From contig JALHRB010000030.1 in the NCBI GenBank assembly GCA_022841665.1, positions 1 through 42,912 of the forward strand: a stretch of 42,912 bases of DNA. The letters are read 5' to 3'. Positions 31,906 to 40,650 of this stretch are shown piece after piece. The stretch is from Pseudolabrys sp. (lineage in GTDB: Bacteria; Pseudomonadota; Alphaproteobacteria; Rhizobiales; Xanthobacteraceae). The position numbers and the translations under genes are program-made. Under the pieces are notes generated by a model. That model had not been told where the DNA came from and did not search any database. It saw only the letters and a list, made by a program, of their open reading frames with translations. Positions within the stretch are counted from its first letter, which is position 1, and every line of letters begins with the position of its first letter.

Positions 31906-32772
31906 TCAGGGACAGGCCTTCACCTTCTTCATCTCCAGCGACGTCATTTCGCCGACGATGGTGAAGTCGGAATAATCGAGCACCAGCGCGCGCGAGATGC
32001 CGTTCTCGTAGAGCTCGAAGCCGATGGAATACACCGGCGTCTGCTCACCGGTGTGCGGCGCCTTCTCGTCCTTGGTCTCGAAATAGCTGATGTTGACCGG
32101 CCAGCGCGTGAGCTTGGCGAGCTCGGGAATCTTGGCGCCGGCGTCCTCGACCGGCTTCTCGCCGGGCGGAATCGGCCGGCCGATCACGGTCAGCGTCTGG
32201 TAGAGCTTCTCGCCGGTTTCCGAACCGTCATAGACCGGAAATTCGAGGATGCTCTTGTCCGCGCGTGCCGCCTCGACGATGCGGCGCATGTGCTCGGTCG
32301 GAAACACGGCGCCGACCGGCATTGTGAGGCTCTTCTGCTTCGGCTTGGTGAGATTGACCGACACCGCCGCCGTGCCGCGCTCGGCGCGGCCGTTGACCGT
32401 GTCGGTGGTCTTGTCGTTGAGCATGTTCTGCGAGTCGAAGCGGAATTTCTTGGCGTCGCCGTCCTCCCAGGTGGTCGAGCGCAGGTCGCTGAGCGCGGCC
32501 TTGCCCTCGCCGGAATTCAATTCCGACACCTGGCGGAATTGCAGCGCGTAGCCCTCGCAGGCATTGCCGGAGAAATCGTACAGGATGCGCCCGCGCACGG
32601 CCTCGATGCCGCGGCTGCCGCGCGACTTCGACAGCTTGAGGTCATAGACCGCCCGGTGCGGCGCCAGCAGCACCTTGTCCGTCGGCGGCGCGGCAGCGGC
32701 TGGAAAGAGGCCGGCGGCTAGCCCGAGCGCAAGGACGGGCATCAACCGGGCGATGGTCGCGGGTCTGGTCAT
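31906..32772 (-). CDS. eipB: Envelope integrity protein EipB (DUF1849)
   Basis: A 288-residue periplasmic beta-spiral protein. Signal peptide MTRPATIARLMPVLALGLAA with cleavage near AAA-PPTD. Family motifs: VLLAPHRAVYDLKLSKSRGS, VRGRILYDFSGNACEGYALQ, WEDGDAKKFRFDSQNMLND, and VFPTEHMRRIVEAARADKSI. Cys72 (NACEGY) and Cys287 (KACP) sit where Brucella EipB has its conserved disulfide. EipB supports envelope stability in Brucella and has been linked to the TPR protein TtpA. Start 32772 is chosen for the signal peptide; the longer frame adds a proline/arginine-rich leader. Confidence 0.88.
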   Translation of the reverse strand: MTRPATIARLMPVLALGLAAGLFPAAAAPPTDKVLLAPHRAVYDLKLSKSRGSRGIEAVRGRILYDFSGNACEGYALQFRQVSELNSGEGKAALSDLRSTTWEDGDAKKFRFDSQNMLNDKTTDTVNGRAERGTAAVSVNLTKPKQKSLTMPVGAVFPTEHMRRIVEAARADKSILEFPVYDGSETGEKLYQTLTVIGRPIPPGEKPVEDAGAKIPELAKLTRWPVNISYFETKDEKAPHTGEQTPVYSIGFELYENGISRALVLDYSDFTIVGEMTSLEMKKVKACP

Positions 32773-32969
32773 AAAAGCCTCTCCACAGCGGCGCGGCGCC
32801 GCTAGATGCGGGAGAAAAGCGGCAAGATGCGGCAAGATAGAGGCCGCCCCGCCGCCCAGCAACGGCGCGAGGGCCCGCCGGCGCGGTTTTGCCCCGCTAA
32901 TCGAGGGTGCTGGCTTGCGCGCGAGCGCCCGATCCGCCAAGACAGCGCGGTCATTTTTGGAGGGACGGC

Positions 32970-33440
32970 ATGGCCGGATCGGTAGAGAGCAAGCTCGCAA
33001 GTCTCGGCATCGTCCTTCCCACGCCTGCCGCCCCAGTCGCCAATTACGTGGCCTTCGTGCGTAGCGGTAACCAGCTCGTCGTCTCCGGCCAGCTTTGCTT
33101 CGGCGCTGACGCCAAGCTGGTGGCCAAGGGCCAGCTCGGCGGCGGCGTCTCGCTCGAGGACGGCCAGAAGGCGGCACGCGCCTGCGCCGTCAATCTGCTC
33201 GCCCAGGTGAAGGCCGCGGTCGGCGATCTCGACAAGATCGTGCGCGTGGTGCGCCTCGGCGGCTTCATCAATTCGGCGGCCGGATTCACCGACGGGCCGA
33301 AGGTGATGAATGGCGCCTCCGACCTGATGGTGGAAGTGTTCGGCGACAAAGGACGGCACGCCCGCTCGACCGTGGGCGTCGCCGCCCTGCCCGCCGACGC
33401 GGCGGTGGAAGTGGAAGGTCTGTTCGAAGTCGGCGCATGA
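32970..33440 (+). CDS. RidA family (YjgF/YER057c/UK114) protein
   Basis: A 156-residue protein of the longer RidA subgroup. Key stretches: VESKLASLGIVLPTPAAPVA, NYVAFVRSGNQLVVSGQLCF, ARACAVNLLAQVKAAVGDLD, VVRLGGFINSAAGFTDGPKV, and HARSTVGVAALPADAAVEVE with the conserved Arg. RidA proteins hydrolyse reactive enamine/imine intermediates; this longer group is less studied and may not have that activity. The ATG follows GGAGG by 7 bp. The stop codon TGA is the first part of a palindromic repeat. Confidence 0.9.
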   Translation: MAGSVESKLASLGIVLPTPAAPVANYVAFVRSGNQLVVSGQLCFGADAKLVAKGQLGGGVSLEDGQKAARACAVNLLAQVKAAVGDLDKIVRVVRLGGFINSAAGFTDGPKVMNGASDLMVEVFGDKGRHARSTVGVAALPADAAVEVEGLFEVGA

Positions 33441-33479
33441 TCCCGAAAAGTGGGAACCGGTTTTCGGACAAGATCATGC
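33435..33479. repeat. Rhizobiales-type palindromic repeat overlapping ridA stop
   Basis: The element begins GCATGATCCCGAAAA and ends TTTTCGGACAAGATCATGC, with arms GCATGATC/GATCATGC and CCGAAAA/TTTTCGG. The RidA TGA (33438-33440) lies inside the left arm. The outline matches a palindrome I know from many Rhizobiales intergenic regions. Here it forms the boundary between the RidA gene and the glycerophosphodiesterase gene. Confidence 0.8.
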
Positions 33480-33493
33480 ACAAAGAAAAATAA

Positions 33494-34237
33494 ATGCCCG
33501 GGCTCGACTGGCTCACCGCCCGCCCTATCGCCCATCGCGGCCTGCATGACGCATCGGCCGGCGTGATCGAGAACACGGCCGGCGCCTTTTCCACCGCCAT
33601 CGCCGGCAATTACGGCATCGAGTGCGATCTCCAGCTCAGCCGCGACGGCGAGGCCATGGTGCACCATGACGGCGCGCTCGGCCGTCTCACCGAAGGCAGC
33701 GGACGGCTGATCGACATGGACGCGGCCGCGCTCAAGGCCGTGCGCTTCAAGCAGACGGCGGACCGCATGCTCACGCTCGGCGACTTGTGCGACCTGGTCG
33801 CCGGACGGGCGACGCTGGTGATCGAGCTCAAGAGCGAATTCGACGGCGACACGCGGCTGGTGCAGCGCGCCGCCGAGGTCTTGCAGCGCTATGCCGGGCC
33901 GGTGGCGGTGATGTCGTTCGACCCGGCGATGGTGGCCGCGCTGCGCGCGATCGCGCCTGGCCTGCCGCGCGGCATCGTCGCCGAGCGGCATTACAGCCAC
34001 GACGGCAAAGCTATTCCGCCGGCGGAGAATCGTCGGCTGGCGCACCTCCTGCATGCCCATCGCACGCGCCCGCATTTCGTCGCCTACCACGTGAAGGACC
34101 TGCCGGCGGCAGCGCCGCTGATCGCGCGCTGGCTGTTCGGCCTGCCGCTGCTGACCTGGACGGTGCGCAGCGAGGACGACCGCCGGCGCGCGCTGCGCTG
34201 GGCCAGCCAGATGATCTTCGAGGGCTGGCGGCCCTGA
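33494..34237 (+). CDS. Glycerophosphodiester phosphodiesterase
   Basis: A 247-residue TIM-barrel GDPD that cleaves glycerophosphodiesters to glycerol-3-phosphate and an alcohol. Catalytic features: H14-R15 in PIAHRGLHD, E26-N27-T28 in GVIENTAGAF, metal ligands E43 and D45 in GIECDLQLSRDG, and H57-H58-D59 in AMVHHDGALGRLT. Later blocks are TLVIELKSEFDGDTRLVQ and FVAYHVKDLP, ending LPLLTWTVRSEDDRRRAL. No signal peptide, so it is cytoplasmic. It starts 14 bp after the palindrome. Confidence 0.92.
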   Translation: MPGLDWLTARPIAHRGLHDASAGVIENTAGAFSTAIAGNYGIECDLQLSRDGEAMVHHDGALGRLTEGSGRLIDMDAAALKAVRFKQTADRMLTLGDLCDLVAGRATLVIELKSEFDGDTRLVQRAAEVLQRYAGPVAVMSFDPAMVAALRAIAPGLPRGIVAERHYSHDGKAIPPAENRRLAHLLHAHRTRPHFVAYHVKDLPAAAPLIARWLFGLPLLTWTVRSEDDRRRALRWASQMIFEGWRP

Positions 34238-34270
34238 TCGCGCAGGAACGGTGCGCGGCATCCGTTCGTT

Positions 34271-34295
34271 GGACAAAGCCCTTCAACATTTGTCC
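34271..34295 (+). promoter_or_regulatory. Inverted repeat next to ribosome binding site
   Basis: GGACAAA (34271-34277) and TTTGTCC (34289-34295) are exact inverted arms with 11 bases between. The right arm abuts the GGAG ribosome binding site of the following gene. A transcript could fold here and affect initiation, or the arms may be a regulator site. Confidence 0.4.
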
Positions 34296-34306
34296 GGAGT
34301 TCCACC

Positions 34307-34540
34307 GTGAAGAAACTCGCACTGGCCGTTGCGGCCATCGCCTTCGCCGCGGCCTTGATCCAGGCCGACGCAGCGACCGACTTGTCCGCGAAAAAGAAGC
34401 GCGTCGAGCGCGGCGAGCAGAAAATCGCCTGCACCCCCGCCGGCTGCCATCCGATCCCGGCCGGCTGCTATCCGACCATGGGTTACACTTGGGACGGCGT
34501 CCCGTCGGGCTTCGATGTGGTGGTCTGCCGCCGCCGATAA
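34307..34540 (+). CDS. Small Cys-rich secreted protein
   Basis: A 77-residue exported protein. Signal peptide MKKLALAVAAIAFAAALIQA, then a basic hinge (KKKRVERGEQK) and a Cys-containing core IACTPAGCHPIPAGCYPTMG ending YTWDGVPSGFDVVVC. Four Cys suggest two disulfides. Short proteins of this kind are present in Bradyrhizobium relatives with no known role. GGAG before ATG supports the start. Confidence 0.8.
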   Translation: MKKLALAVAAIAFAAALIQADAATDLSAKKKRVERGEQKIACTPAGCHPIPAGCYPTMGYTWDGVPSGFDVVVCRRR

Positions 34541-34591
34541 TCGGCATCGCGCGTCACGATTTCCGGCGTAAAGTGGGGCCATAAAGCCCCG

Positions 34592-35830
34592 ATGACCGAC
34601 CTTTCGCTCCGCATCCGTGTCGTCCCGTCGCTGGCCGAGGTCCCGGCCGCGGCCTGGGACGCCTGCGCGGCCGGCGATGCGGGCGACGCTCTTAAACTAA
34701 CATCTGAGGATAAGTTATCCCCAGAGTTATCCACACAAGCATTTCGACCCAACCCATTTGTTTCACACGTTTTTTTATCGTCTCTTGAACAGTCGTTTTC
34801 GGTCGGCGCCCGGACCGGCTGGCAGCCCCAGCATCTGCTGGCGGAAGGCCCGGACGGGACGCTGCTGGGCGCCATGCCCTGCTACGTGAAGAGCCACTCG
34901 CGCGGCGAATACGTCTTCGACCAGGGCTGGGCCGACGCTTTCGAGCGCGCCGGCGGCGACTACTATCCGAAACTCCAGGTCGCGGCGCCCTTCACCCCGG
35001 TGACCGGCCCGCGCCTGCTGGCGCGGCCGGGCCCGCTCGCCGACGCCGTGCGCGGCGCGCTCGGCGACGCGCTGGCCGAGATCGCCGCCGATAACGGGCT
35101 GTCGTCGGCGCACGTCACCTTCCTGACCGAGCCGGAATGGCGGCTGCTCGGCGAGCGCGGCTACCTGCAGCGCACCGACCAGCAATTCCATTGGCAGAAC
35201 GAAGGCTATGCGAGCTTCGCGGATTTCCTCGCGCGGCTGTCCTCGCGCAAGCGCAAGACCATCCGGCGCGAGCGCAAGGACGCGCTTAGCCCCGGCATCG
35301 AGGTGGCCTGGCTCACCGGCTCGGACCTGACCGAGAGCGTATGGGACGCCTTCTTCGCCTTCTACATGGACACCGGCTCGCGCAAATGGGGCCGGCCTTA
35401 TTTGACGCGCGAATTCTTCTCCATCGTCGGGCAAACCATGCGCGACCGCATCCTGCTGGTGATGGCCAAGCGCGCCGGGCGCTATATCGCCGGCGCCATC
35501 AACTTCATCGGCGCCGGCACGCTCTACGGCCGCAACTGGGGCGCCATCGAGCACCACCCGTTCCTGCATTTCGAGCTGTGCTACTACCAGGCCATCGACT
35601 ACGCGATTGCCCACAAGCTCGGGCGCGTCGAGGCCGGCGCGCAAGGCGAGCACAAGCTGGCGCGCGGCTACCTGCCGCACACCACCTATTCGGCCCATTA
35701 CGTCGTCAACCCGGCCCTGCGCCGGGCCATCGCCGAGTACCTGGCGCGCGAGCGCGCTTATGTACAGGCGGTGGGCGAAGAGCTTGCGGCGGCCGCGCCG
35801 TTCCGCAAGGATTTGGTCGAATCCGAGTAA
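34592..35830 (+). CDS. FemAB-like / GNAT-fold N-acyltransferase (COG3146, DUF482)
   Basis: A 412-residue protein of the peptidoglycan-like amino-acyl or N-acyltransferase family. Visible stretches: LSLRIRVVPSLAEVPAAAWD, NPFVSHVFLSSLEQSFSVGA, RTGWQPQHLLAEGPDGTLLG, GEYVFDQGWADAFERAGGDY, SSRKRKTIRRERKDAL, FYMDTGSRKWGRPYLTREFF, and GRNWGAIEHHPFLHFELCYY. Substrate is unknown. Odd point: codons 30-70 (34680-34800) are AT-rich with ctt, aaa, tta and ttt, and contain an insert of about 20 residues relative to homologues I recall. The DNA there holds three DnaA-box-like 9-mers. Translation remains in frame throughout. Confidence 0.88.
   Translation: MTDLSLRIRVVPSLAEVPAAAWDACAAGDAGDALKLTSEDKLSPELSTQAFRPNPFVSHVFLSSLEQSFSVGARTGWQPQHLLAEGPDGTLLGAMPCYVKSHSRGEYVFDQGWADAFERAGGDYYPKLQVAAPFTPVTGPRLLARPGPLADAVRGALGDALAEIAADNGLSSAHVTFLTEPEWRLLGERGYLQRTDQQFHWQNEGYASFADFLARLSSRKRKTIRRERKDALSPGIEVAWLTGSDLTESVWDAFFAFYMDTGSRKWGRPYLTREFFSIVGQTMRDRILLVMAKRAGRYIAGAINFIGAGTLYGRNWGAIEHHPFLHFELCYYQAIDYAIAHKLGRVEAGAQGEHKLARGYLPHTTYSAHYVVNPALRRAIAEYLARERAYVQAVGEELAAAAPFRKDLVESE
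34705..34735. promoter_or_regulatory. Cluster of three DnaA-box-like sites inside acyltransferase gene
   Basis: TTATCCACA lies at 34727-34735 (perfect 9-mer for DnaA boxes), TTATCCCCA at 34715-34723 (8 of 9), and the minus-strand TTATCCTCA at 34705-34713 (8 of 9). An AT-rich stretch with T7 follows. Overall GC is 39% over 34691-34800. Confidence 0.6.
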
Positions 35831-35855
35831 CCGCTGCGCCCCGGGGAAACCGCCA

Positions 35856-36278
35856 ATGCCTGCTTACGATCCGAACAACATCTTCGCCAAGATCCTGCGC
35901 GGCGAACTGCCCTGCTACAAGGTCTACGAGGACGACAAGGCGCTGGCCTTCCTCGACATCATGCCGCGCGCGCCCGGGCACACTCTAGTGCTGCCCAAGG
36001 CCCCTGCCCGCAACCTGCTCGACGTGCCGGCCGAGGACCTCGCCCATGTCGCTACGGTGGCGCAGAAGGTCGCCAAGGCGGCGATGACAGCCTTCGGCGC
36101 CGACGGCATCACGGTGCAGCAGTTCAACGAAGGCGCCGGCGGCCAGGTGGTCTTCCACCTGCATGTGCACGTCATTCCGCGCAAGAGCGGCCAGCCGATG
36201 AAGCCGCCGGCGAGCGAGAAGGAAAAGCCGGACGTTTTGGCCGAGCACGCCAAGAAATTGGCGGCGGCGCTGGCCTAG
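35856..36278 (+). CDS. HIT family hydrolase (Hint-like)
   Basis: A 140-residue histidine-triad nucleotide-binding protein. NIFAKILRGELPCYKVYEDD, FLDIMPRAPGHTLVLPK, GITVQQFNEGAGGQVVFHLH, and the triad H101-L-H103-V-H105-VIP. Such proteins hydrolyse adenosine phosphoramidates and similar nucleotides. Its stop codon overlaps that of the convergent azlD gene (CTAG). Confidence 0.93.
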   Translation: MPAYDPNNIFAKILRGELPCYKVYEDDKALAFLDIMPRAPGHTLVLPKAPARNLLDVPAEDLAHVATVAQKVAKAAMTAFGADGITVQQFNEGAGGQVVFHLHVHVIPRKSGQPMKPPASEKEKPDVLAEHAKKLAAALA

Positions 36279-36619
36279 GGGGCGAAGAGGTAGCCGCCGG
36301 CCAGCAGAAACAACTCGCCGACGATGACGCCGGCAAAGACCGAGCGCTTGATCACCAGATAGGCCAAGAAGCCGGCGACCGCTGCGCCGACGCGCACGCT
36401 CAAGGGGATGGTGGCGAGCGCGCCGGACGAGAACAGGATCAGCTTGGCGAGCACCCCGGCGATGATCGCGGTGGCGACCGCGCGCGACCACACCACGATC
36501 TCGGAATCCTCGTTCAGGCCGCGCGCCAGCACCAGGCCGAGCGCGCGCCACACCTCGTTCGGCAGGAAGCCGACCAGGATCAGCACCAAGTAAGGGGACA
36601 ACTCGGCGACCGTGCTCAT
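36275..36619 (-). CDS. AzlD family branched-chain amino acid exporter subunit
   Basis: A 114-residue four-helix membrane protein: LSPYLVLILVGFLPNEVWRA, AVATAIIAGVLAKLILFSSG, VRVGAAVAGFLAYLVIKRSV, GVIVGELFLLAGGYLFAP. It pairs with the AzlC-type protein to form a branched-chain amino acid exporter. It starts inside the azlC stop (ATGA overlap). The stop overlaps the HIT gene stop. Confidence 0.85.
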   Translation of the reverse strand: MSTVAELSPYLVLILVGFLPNEVWRALGLVLARGLNEDSEIVVWSRAVATAIIAGVLAKLILFSSGALATIPLSVRVGAAVAGFLAYLVIKRSVFAGVIVGELFLLAGGYLFAP

Positions 36620-37344
36620 GTCACGGCCTCGCGCAGGCGGTGTACCAGGTAGGCAAGCGTGCCGCCGCCGACGCCGGTCCATAAAAGGTCGAGCTCGACG
36701 TGCCAGTAGGCGAGCGCCGGCCCGATCGTCAGCCCGAGCACCAAAGCGAGGCGGTCCACCATCGCCCGCGCGTTGTTGGCGGTCGAGATCAGGAACGACA
36801 GCGGCGTGAGAAACAACAGCGTGCCGGCAAACAGCGGCGGCAGCCCGGCCGCGAGGTAGAAGCCGGCGAAACCGAACAGCACCGCCGTGCCCATGTAGCC
36901 GACCGAAAGGCCGTTGCTGTAGGCCATGCGGTGCTCGCGCGGCAGCGACGGCAGGATGCGCAGCGACTCCACCCACATGCTCACCGAGGTGAAATGCGTG
37001 ATCAGCAGCAGGTCGCGCGTGCGCATGCCCTCGCGCTTCACCAGCGGCAGCAGCGCCACCACCATCGGAAACAGCCGCACCGCGCTCAAGGTGACGGCGA
37101 TGGCGACCTCGATCAGGGCTGCCCCCACCCCGATGGCAGAGATGACGATCACCTGCGCCGGCGCTGCCCAGACCAGGATGGTCGACAGCGCCAGCCACCA
37201 GGAGCTTAAGCCGAAATCATGCGCCAGCGCGCCGATGCCGACATAGGTGCCGGCCAGCACCATGATGAAGACCGTCTTGAGAGAGGCTTTCACGCCGCCG
37301 AAGAAGGCGGCGGCGGACGTGTCGAAGCTCGGAACCGGCGCCAT
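36616..37344 (-). CDS. AzlC family branched-chain amino acid exporter subunit
   Basis: A 242-residue multi-pass membrane protein. Starts MAPVPSFDTSAAAFFGGVKA; helices include VFIMVLAGTYVGIGALAHDF, WLALSTILVWAAPAQVIVIS, and AVLFGFAGFYLAAGLPPLFA. Family AzlC motifs are W---F--W-APAQ and R--PM---L (here LSAVRLFPMVVALLPLVKRE). With the downstream AzlD partner it exports leucine-like amino acids. The 20-codon longer frame would lose the typical start. Confidence 0.87.
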   Translation of the reverse strand: MAPVPSFDTSAAAFFGGVKASLKTVFIMVLAGTYVGIGALAHDFGLSSWWLALSTILVWAAPAQVIVISAIGVGAALIEVAIAVTLSAVRLFPMVVALLPLVKREGMRTRDLLLITHFTSVSMWVESLRILPSLPREHRMAYSNGLSVGYMGTAVLFGFAGFYLAAGLPPLFAGTLLFLTPLSFLISTANNARAMVDRLALVLGLTIGPALAYWHVELDLLWTGVGGGTLAYLVHRLREAVT

Positions 37345-37416
37345 GGCGGAACCTGTCTCACAGGCTCCCGGCCCGCGCAACAGGCGGCGCAGCATTGCCC
37401 GCATGCGCGGCGAAAT

Positions 37417-37443
37417 GAAAAGGCCGGGCGCTTAGCCCGGCCT
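37417..37443 (-). terminator. clpA terminator
   Basis: A 9-bp stem AGGCCGGGC (37421-37429) with GCCCGGCCT (37435-37443), loop GCTTA; on the minus strand it is followed by TTTT. It lies 24 bp after the clpA stop. Confidence 0.82.
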
Positions 37444-37467
37444 CTTCTCAATTTGTGCCGTGCAGCG

Positions 37468-39879
37468 TCAGGCCTTGATCAGCGGGACCTTCGGCACCGA
37501 GCCGCGCTTGCCGCCGTCGCCCTTCGGCTTCGGCCGCGGCGAGCGGCGTTTGGCCTTGGGACGCACCGCCGGCAACTTCTCCGGCTTCGGCGTGACCGGC
37601 CCTTCGAGGAACTGCAGGCCGAGCTTGTCGCGGCCCGCTTCGTCCTTGTCGACGACGACGCGCACGTGGCCGCCGTCCTTCAGGTGGCCGAACAGCACCT
37701 CGTCGGCGAGCGGCTTCTTGATGTGCTCCTGGATCACGCGCGCCATCGGCCGCGCGCCCATCAGCTCGTCATAGCCGTTGGCGATCAGCCAGCGTGTAGC
37801 CTCGTCCGACAACTCGATGGTGACGTTGCGGTCGCCGAGCTGGGCCTCGAGCTGGAGCACGAACTTCTCGACCACCTTGGAGATCACTTCCGGCGACAGG
37901 TGCGCGAAGGTGATGGTGGCGTCGAGACGGTTGCGGAACTCCGGCGCGAACAGCTTGTTGAGCGCCTCGATGTCGTCGCCCTCACGCTTGGTGCGGGTGA
38001 AACCGAAGGCGGCCTTGGCCATGTCGGAGGCGCCCGCGTTCGTGGTCATGATCAGGATCACGTTGCGGAAGTCGACCTGCTTGCCGTTGTGGTCGGTCAG
38101 CTTGCCGTGGTCCATGACCTGCAACAGCACGTTGAACAGGTCGGGATGCGCCTTCTCGATTTCGTCCAGCAGCAGCACGCAATGCGGATGCTGATCGACG
38201 CCGTCGGTCAAGAGGCCGCCCTGGTCGAAGCCGACATAGCCGGGCGGCGCGCCGATCAGGCGCGACACCGTGTGCCGCTCCATGTACTCGGACATGTCGA
38301 AGCGGATCAGCTCGACGCCGAGCGAGGCGGCGAGTTGCTTGGCGACCTCGGTCTTGCCGACACCGGTAGGGCCGGAGAACAGGTAGCAGCCGATCGGCTT
38401 CTCCGGCTCGCGCAAGCCGGCGCGCGCCAGCTTGATCGAGGCTGACAGCGCGTCGATCGCCTTGTCCTGGCCGTAGACCACGGTCTTAAGCGTCTGCTCG
38501 AGATGCCGGAGCACCTCGGCGTCGTCCTTCGACACGGTCTTGGGCGGGATGCGCGCCATGGTCGAGATCGTGGTCTCGATCTCCTTGATGCCGATGGTCT
38601 TCTTGCGCCGGCTTTCCGGCAGCAGCATCTGTGCCGCGCCCGACTCGTCGATCACGTCGATCGCCTTGTCCGGCAGCTTGCGGTCGTGGATGTAGCGCGA
38701 CGACAGCTCCACCGCGGCCTTGATGGCTTCGTTGGTGTATTTGAGCTTGTGGTAGTCCTCGAAATAGGGCTTGAGGCCCTTCAATATCTCGATCGCATCC
38801 GGCACCGACGGCTCGTTGACGTCGATCTTCTGGAAGCGCCGCACCAGTGCGCGGTCCTTCTCGAAGTACTGGCGGTACTCCTTGTAGGTGGTCGAGCCGA
38901 TGCAGCGGATGGTGCCGCCGGCGAGCGCCGGCTTGAGCAGGTTCGAGGCATCCATCGCGCCGCCGGAGGTGGCGCCGGCGCCGATCACGGTATGGATCTC
39001 GTCGATGAACATGATCGCGCCCGGATAGGCCTCGATCTCCTTGATGACCTGCTTGAGGCGCTCCTCGAAGTCGCCGCGGTAGCGCGTGCCGGCGAGCAAT
39101 GTGCCCATGTCGAGCGCGAACACGGTCGCGCCCTTCAAGACGTCCGGCACCTCGCCATGGATGATGCGGCGCGCGAGACCTTCCGCGATCGCGGTCTTGC
39201 CGACGCCGGCTTCGCCGACGAACAGCGGGTTGTTCTTCTGGCGGCGGCACAGCACCTGGATGGTGCGGCTGATCTCGCTGTCGCGGCCGATCAGCGGGTC
39301 GATCTTGCCGTCCTTCGCCTTCTTGTTGAGGTTGACGCAGTAGGCCTCGAGCGCATCGCCCTTCTTCTTGGGCTCGTCGCCGCTCTTGGTCTCGGCCTCC
39401 TCGTCGGCGCCGCGCACCGGGCGCGACTCGGTCATGCCCGGCCGCTTGGCGATGCCGTGGCTGATGTAGTTGACCGCGTCGTACCGGGTCATGTCCTGCT
39501 CTTGCAGGAAATAGGCGGCGTGGCTTTCGCGCTCGGCGAAGATCGCGACCAGCACATTGGCGCCGGTCACTTCCTCGCGCCCGGAGGACTGCACGTGGAT
39601 CACGGCGCGCTGGATCACGCGCTGGAAGCCGGCCGTCGGCTTGGAATCCTCCGCGCCGTCGGTGATCAGATTTTCCAGTTCGGATTCGAGATAGGCGGTG
39701 AGGCTGCGGCGGAGCTTGTCGAGATCGACATTGCACGCGCGCATCACGGCGGAGGCGTCCTGGTCGTCGATCAGCGCCAGCAGCAGGTGCTCGAGCGTGG
39801 CGTATTCGTGGTGCCGCTCATTGGCCAAAGCAAGCGCCCGGTGGAGCGACTGCTCGAGGCTGCGCGAGAATGTTGGCAT
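37468..39879 (-). CDS. clpA: ATP-dependent Clp protease ATP-binding subunit ClpA
   Basis: An 803-residue AAA+ unfoldase that feeds substrates to ClpP. N-domain: [20 protein letters not shown] and [20 protein letters not shown]. First AAA module has Walker A GEAGVGKT (222-229) and Walker [10 protein letters not shown]; second has GPTGVGKT (503-510) and [13 protein letters not shown]. The ClpP-docking loop aligns at AAFGFTRTK (IGL in E. coli, here FGF). The C-terminus is a Lys/Pro/Arg-rich tail of about 45 residues ([14 protein letters not shown]). Its adaptor clpS lies just upstream on the same strand. Confidence 0.96.
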   Translation of the reverse strand: MPTFSRSLEQSLHRALALANERHHEYATLEHLLLALIDDQDASAVMRACNVDLDKLRRSLTAYLESELENLITDGAEDSKPTAGFQRVIQRAVIHVQSSGREEVTGANVLVAIFAERESHAAYFLQEQDMTRYDAVNYISHGIAKRPGMTESRPVRGADEEAETKSGDEPKKKGDALEAYCVNLNKKAKDGKIDPLIGRDSEISRTIQVLCRRQKNNPLFVGEAGVGKTAIAEGLARRIIHGEVPDVLKGATVFALDMGTLLAGTRYRGDFEERLKQVIKEIEAYPGAIMFIDEIHTVIGAGATSGGAMDASNLLKPALAGGTIRCIGSTTYKEYRQYFEKDRALVRRFQKIDVNEPSVPDAIEILKGLKPYFEDYHKLKYTNEAIKAAVELSSRYIHDRKLPDKAIDVIDESGAAQMLLPESRRKKTIGIKEIETTISTMARIPPKTVSKDDAEVLRHLEQTLKTVVYGQDKAIDALSASIKLARAGLREPEKPIGCYLFSGPTGVGKTEVAKQLAASLGVELIRFDMSEYMERHTVSRLIGAPPGYVGFDQGGLLTDGVDQHPHCVLLLDEIEKAHPDLFNVLLQVMDHGKLTDHNGKQVDFRNVILIMTTNAGASDMAKAAFGFTRTKREGDDIEALNKLFAPEFRNRLDATITFAHLSPEVISKVVEKFVLQLEAQLGDRNVTIELSDEATRWLIANGYDELMGARPMARVIQEHIKKPLADEVLFGHLKDGGHVRVVVDKDEAGRDKLGLQFLEGPVTPKPEKLPAVRPKAKRRSPRPKPKGDGGKRGSVPKVPLIKA

Positions 39880-39951
39880 TAGGCTTCCAGTTTCCTTTGT
39901 ATTGGACGTCCCCCCAATGTGCTTATGTGCCGCGCCCGGTTTTTCCTGCGC

Positions 39952-40290
39952 TTATTTTTTCTCCATCACGCACTGCAGCGGGTGCTGGTGCTTGCGCGCG
40001 AAATCCATCACCTGCGTCACTTTGGTCTCGGCGACTTCATAAGTATAGATGCCGCACTCGCCTATCCCGTGATGATGAACATGCAACATGATGCGTGTGG
40101 CAGCTTCGTGATCCTTGCCGAAAAAACGCTCGAGCACGTGCACGACGAATTCCATCGGCGTGTAGTCGTCGTTGAGAATCAGCACCCGGTACATGTTCGG
40201 CCGCTTGGTCTGCGGCTTGGTCTTGGTGATGACCGAGGTGCCGGGGCCGCCGGGCGGCTCGCTGCGCCGCTTGCGGTCGTCGTCGGCCAT
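39952..40290 (-). CDS. clpS: ClpS, adaptor for N-degron substrates
   Basis: ClpS of 112 residues from [17 protein letters not shown]. Core: [60 protein letters not shown], and the end [16 protein letters not shown]. It binds N-terminal aromatic or Leu residues of substrates and hands them to ClpA. The frame extends to 40350 with a weak GAAGA site, but homologues start at MA-. The clpA start is 72 bp downstream. Confidence 0.94.
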   Translation of the reverse strand: MADDDRKRRSEPPGGPGTSVITKTKPQTKRPNMYRVLILNDDYTPMEFVVHVLERFFGKDHEAATRIMLHVHHHGIGECGIYTYEVAETKVTQVMDFARKHQHPLQCVMEKK

Positions 40291-40650
40291 GCGCGGGGCA
40301 CGACTGCCCGCGGGCATGGTCAAGGTCATGGCATTGGCCGAGGCACGCATCTTTCGTCTTCACCCTTGGCCGCGCGGGCGACGCAGCACGACCATCATAG
40401 GCACCCCGGCAGCCGTTCCAAGCCCGTCGATTGGCGAACCTGGCCCGTTTCGGGACAAAATGAGCAAGAATTGCGCCGGTTCCGCCCCTTCCCCATAGAT
40501 AGCTCTTGGTTAAGCAGCCGCAACCCGCTTGCGGACGATCCGAACCGAATTTTCCCCTAATTCTCGAAAGGCTTCTCACGATATTGCAAGGGCACAGCCG
40601 GCATAGAGGGAACTCGGCTGCGACGTCCCTTGCAAGGCTGGTGATCCCTC
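40291..40650. other. Divergent region between clpS and TadG-like gene
   Basis: No gene is supported beyond a possible clpS leader (40291-40350). The stretch must hold promoters for clpS and the TadG-like gene. GGTTAAGCAGC and CCCTAATTCTCG are AT-containing islands, but no CtrA box with exact TTAA-N7-TTAA spacing was found here. Confidence 0.4.

Noticed and set aside
34759-34767. parS-like half-site TGTTTCACA
   Set aside because: Only a half of the palindrome TGTTTCACGTGAAACA is present and no second site was found, so ParB binding is not supported.
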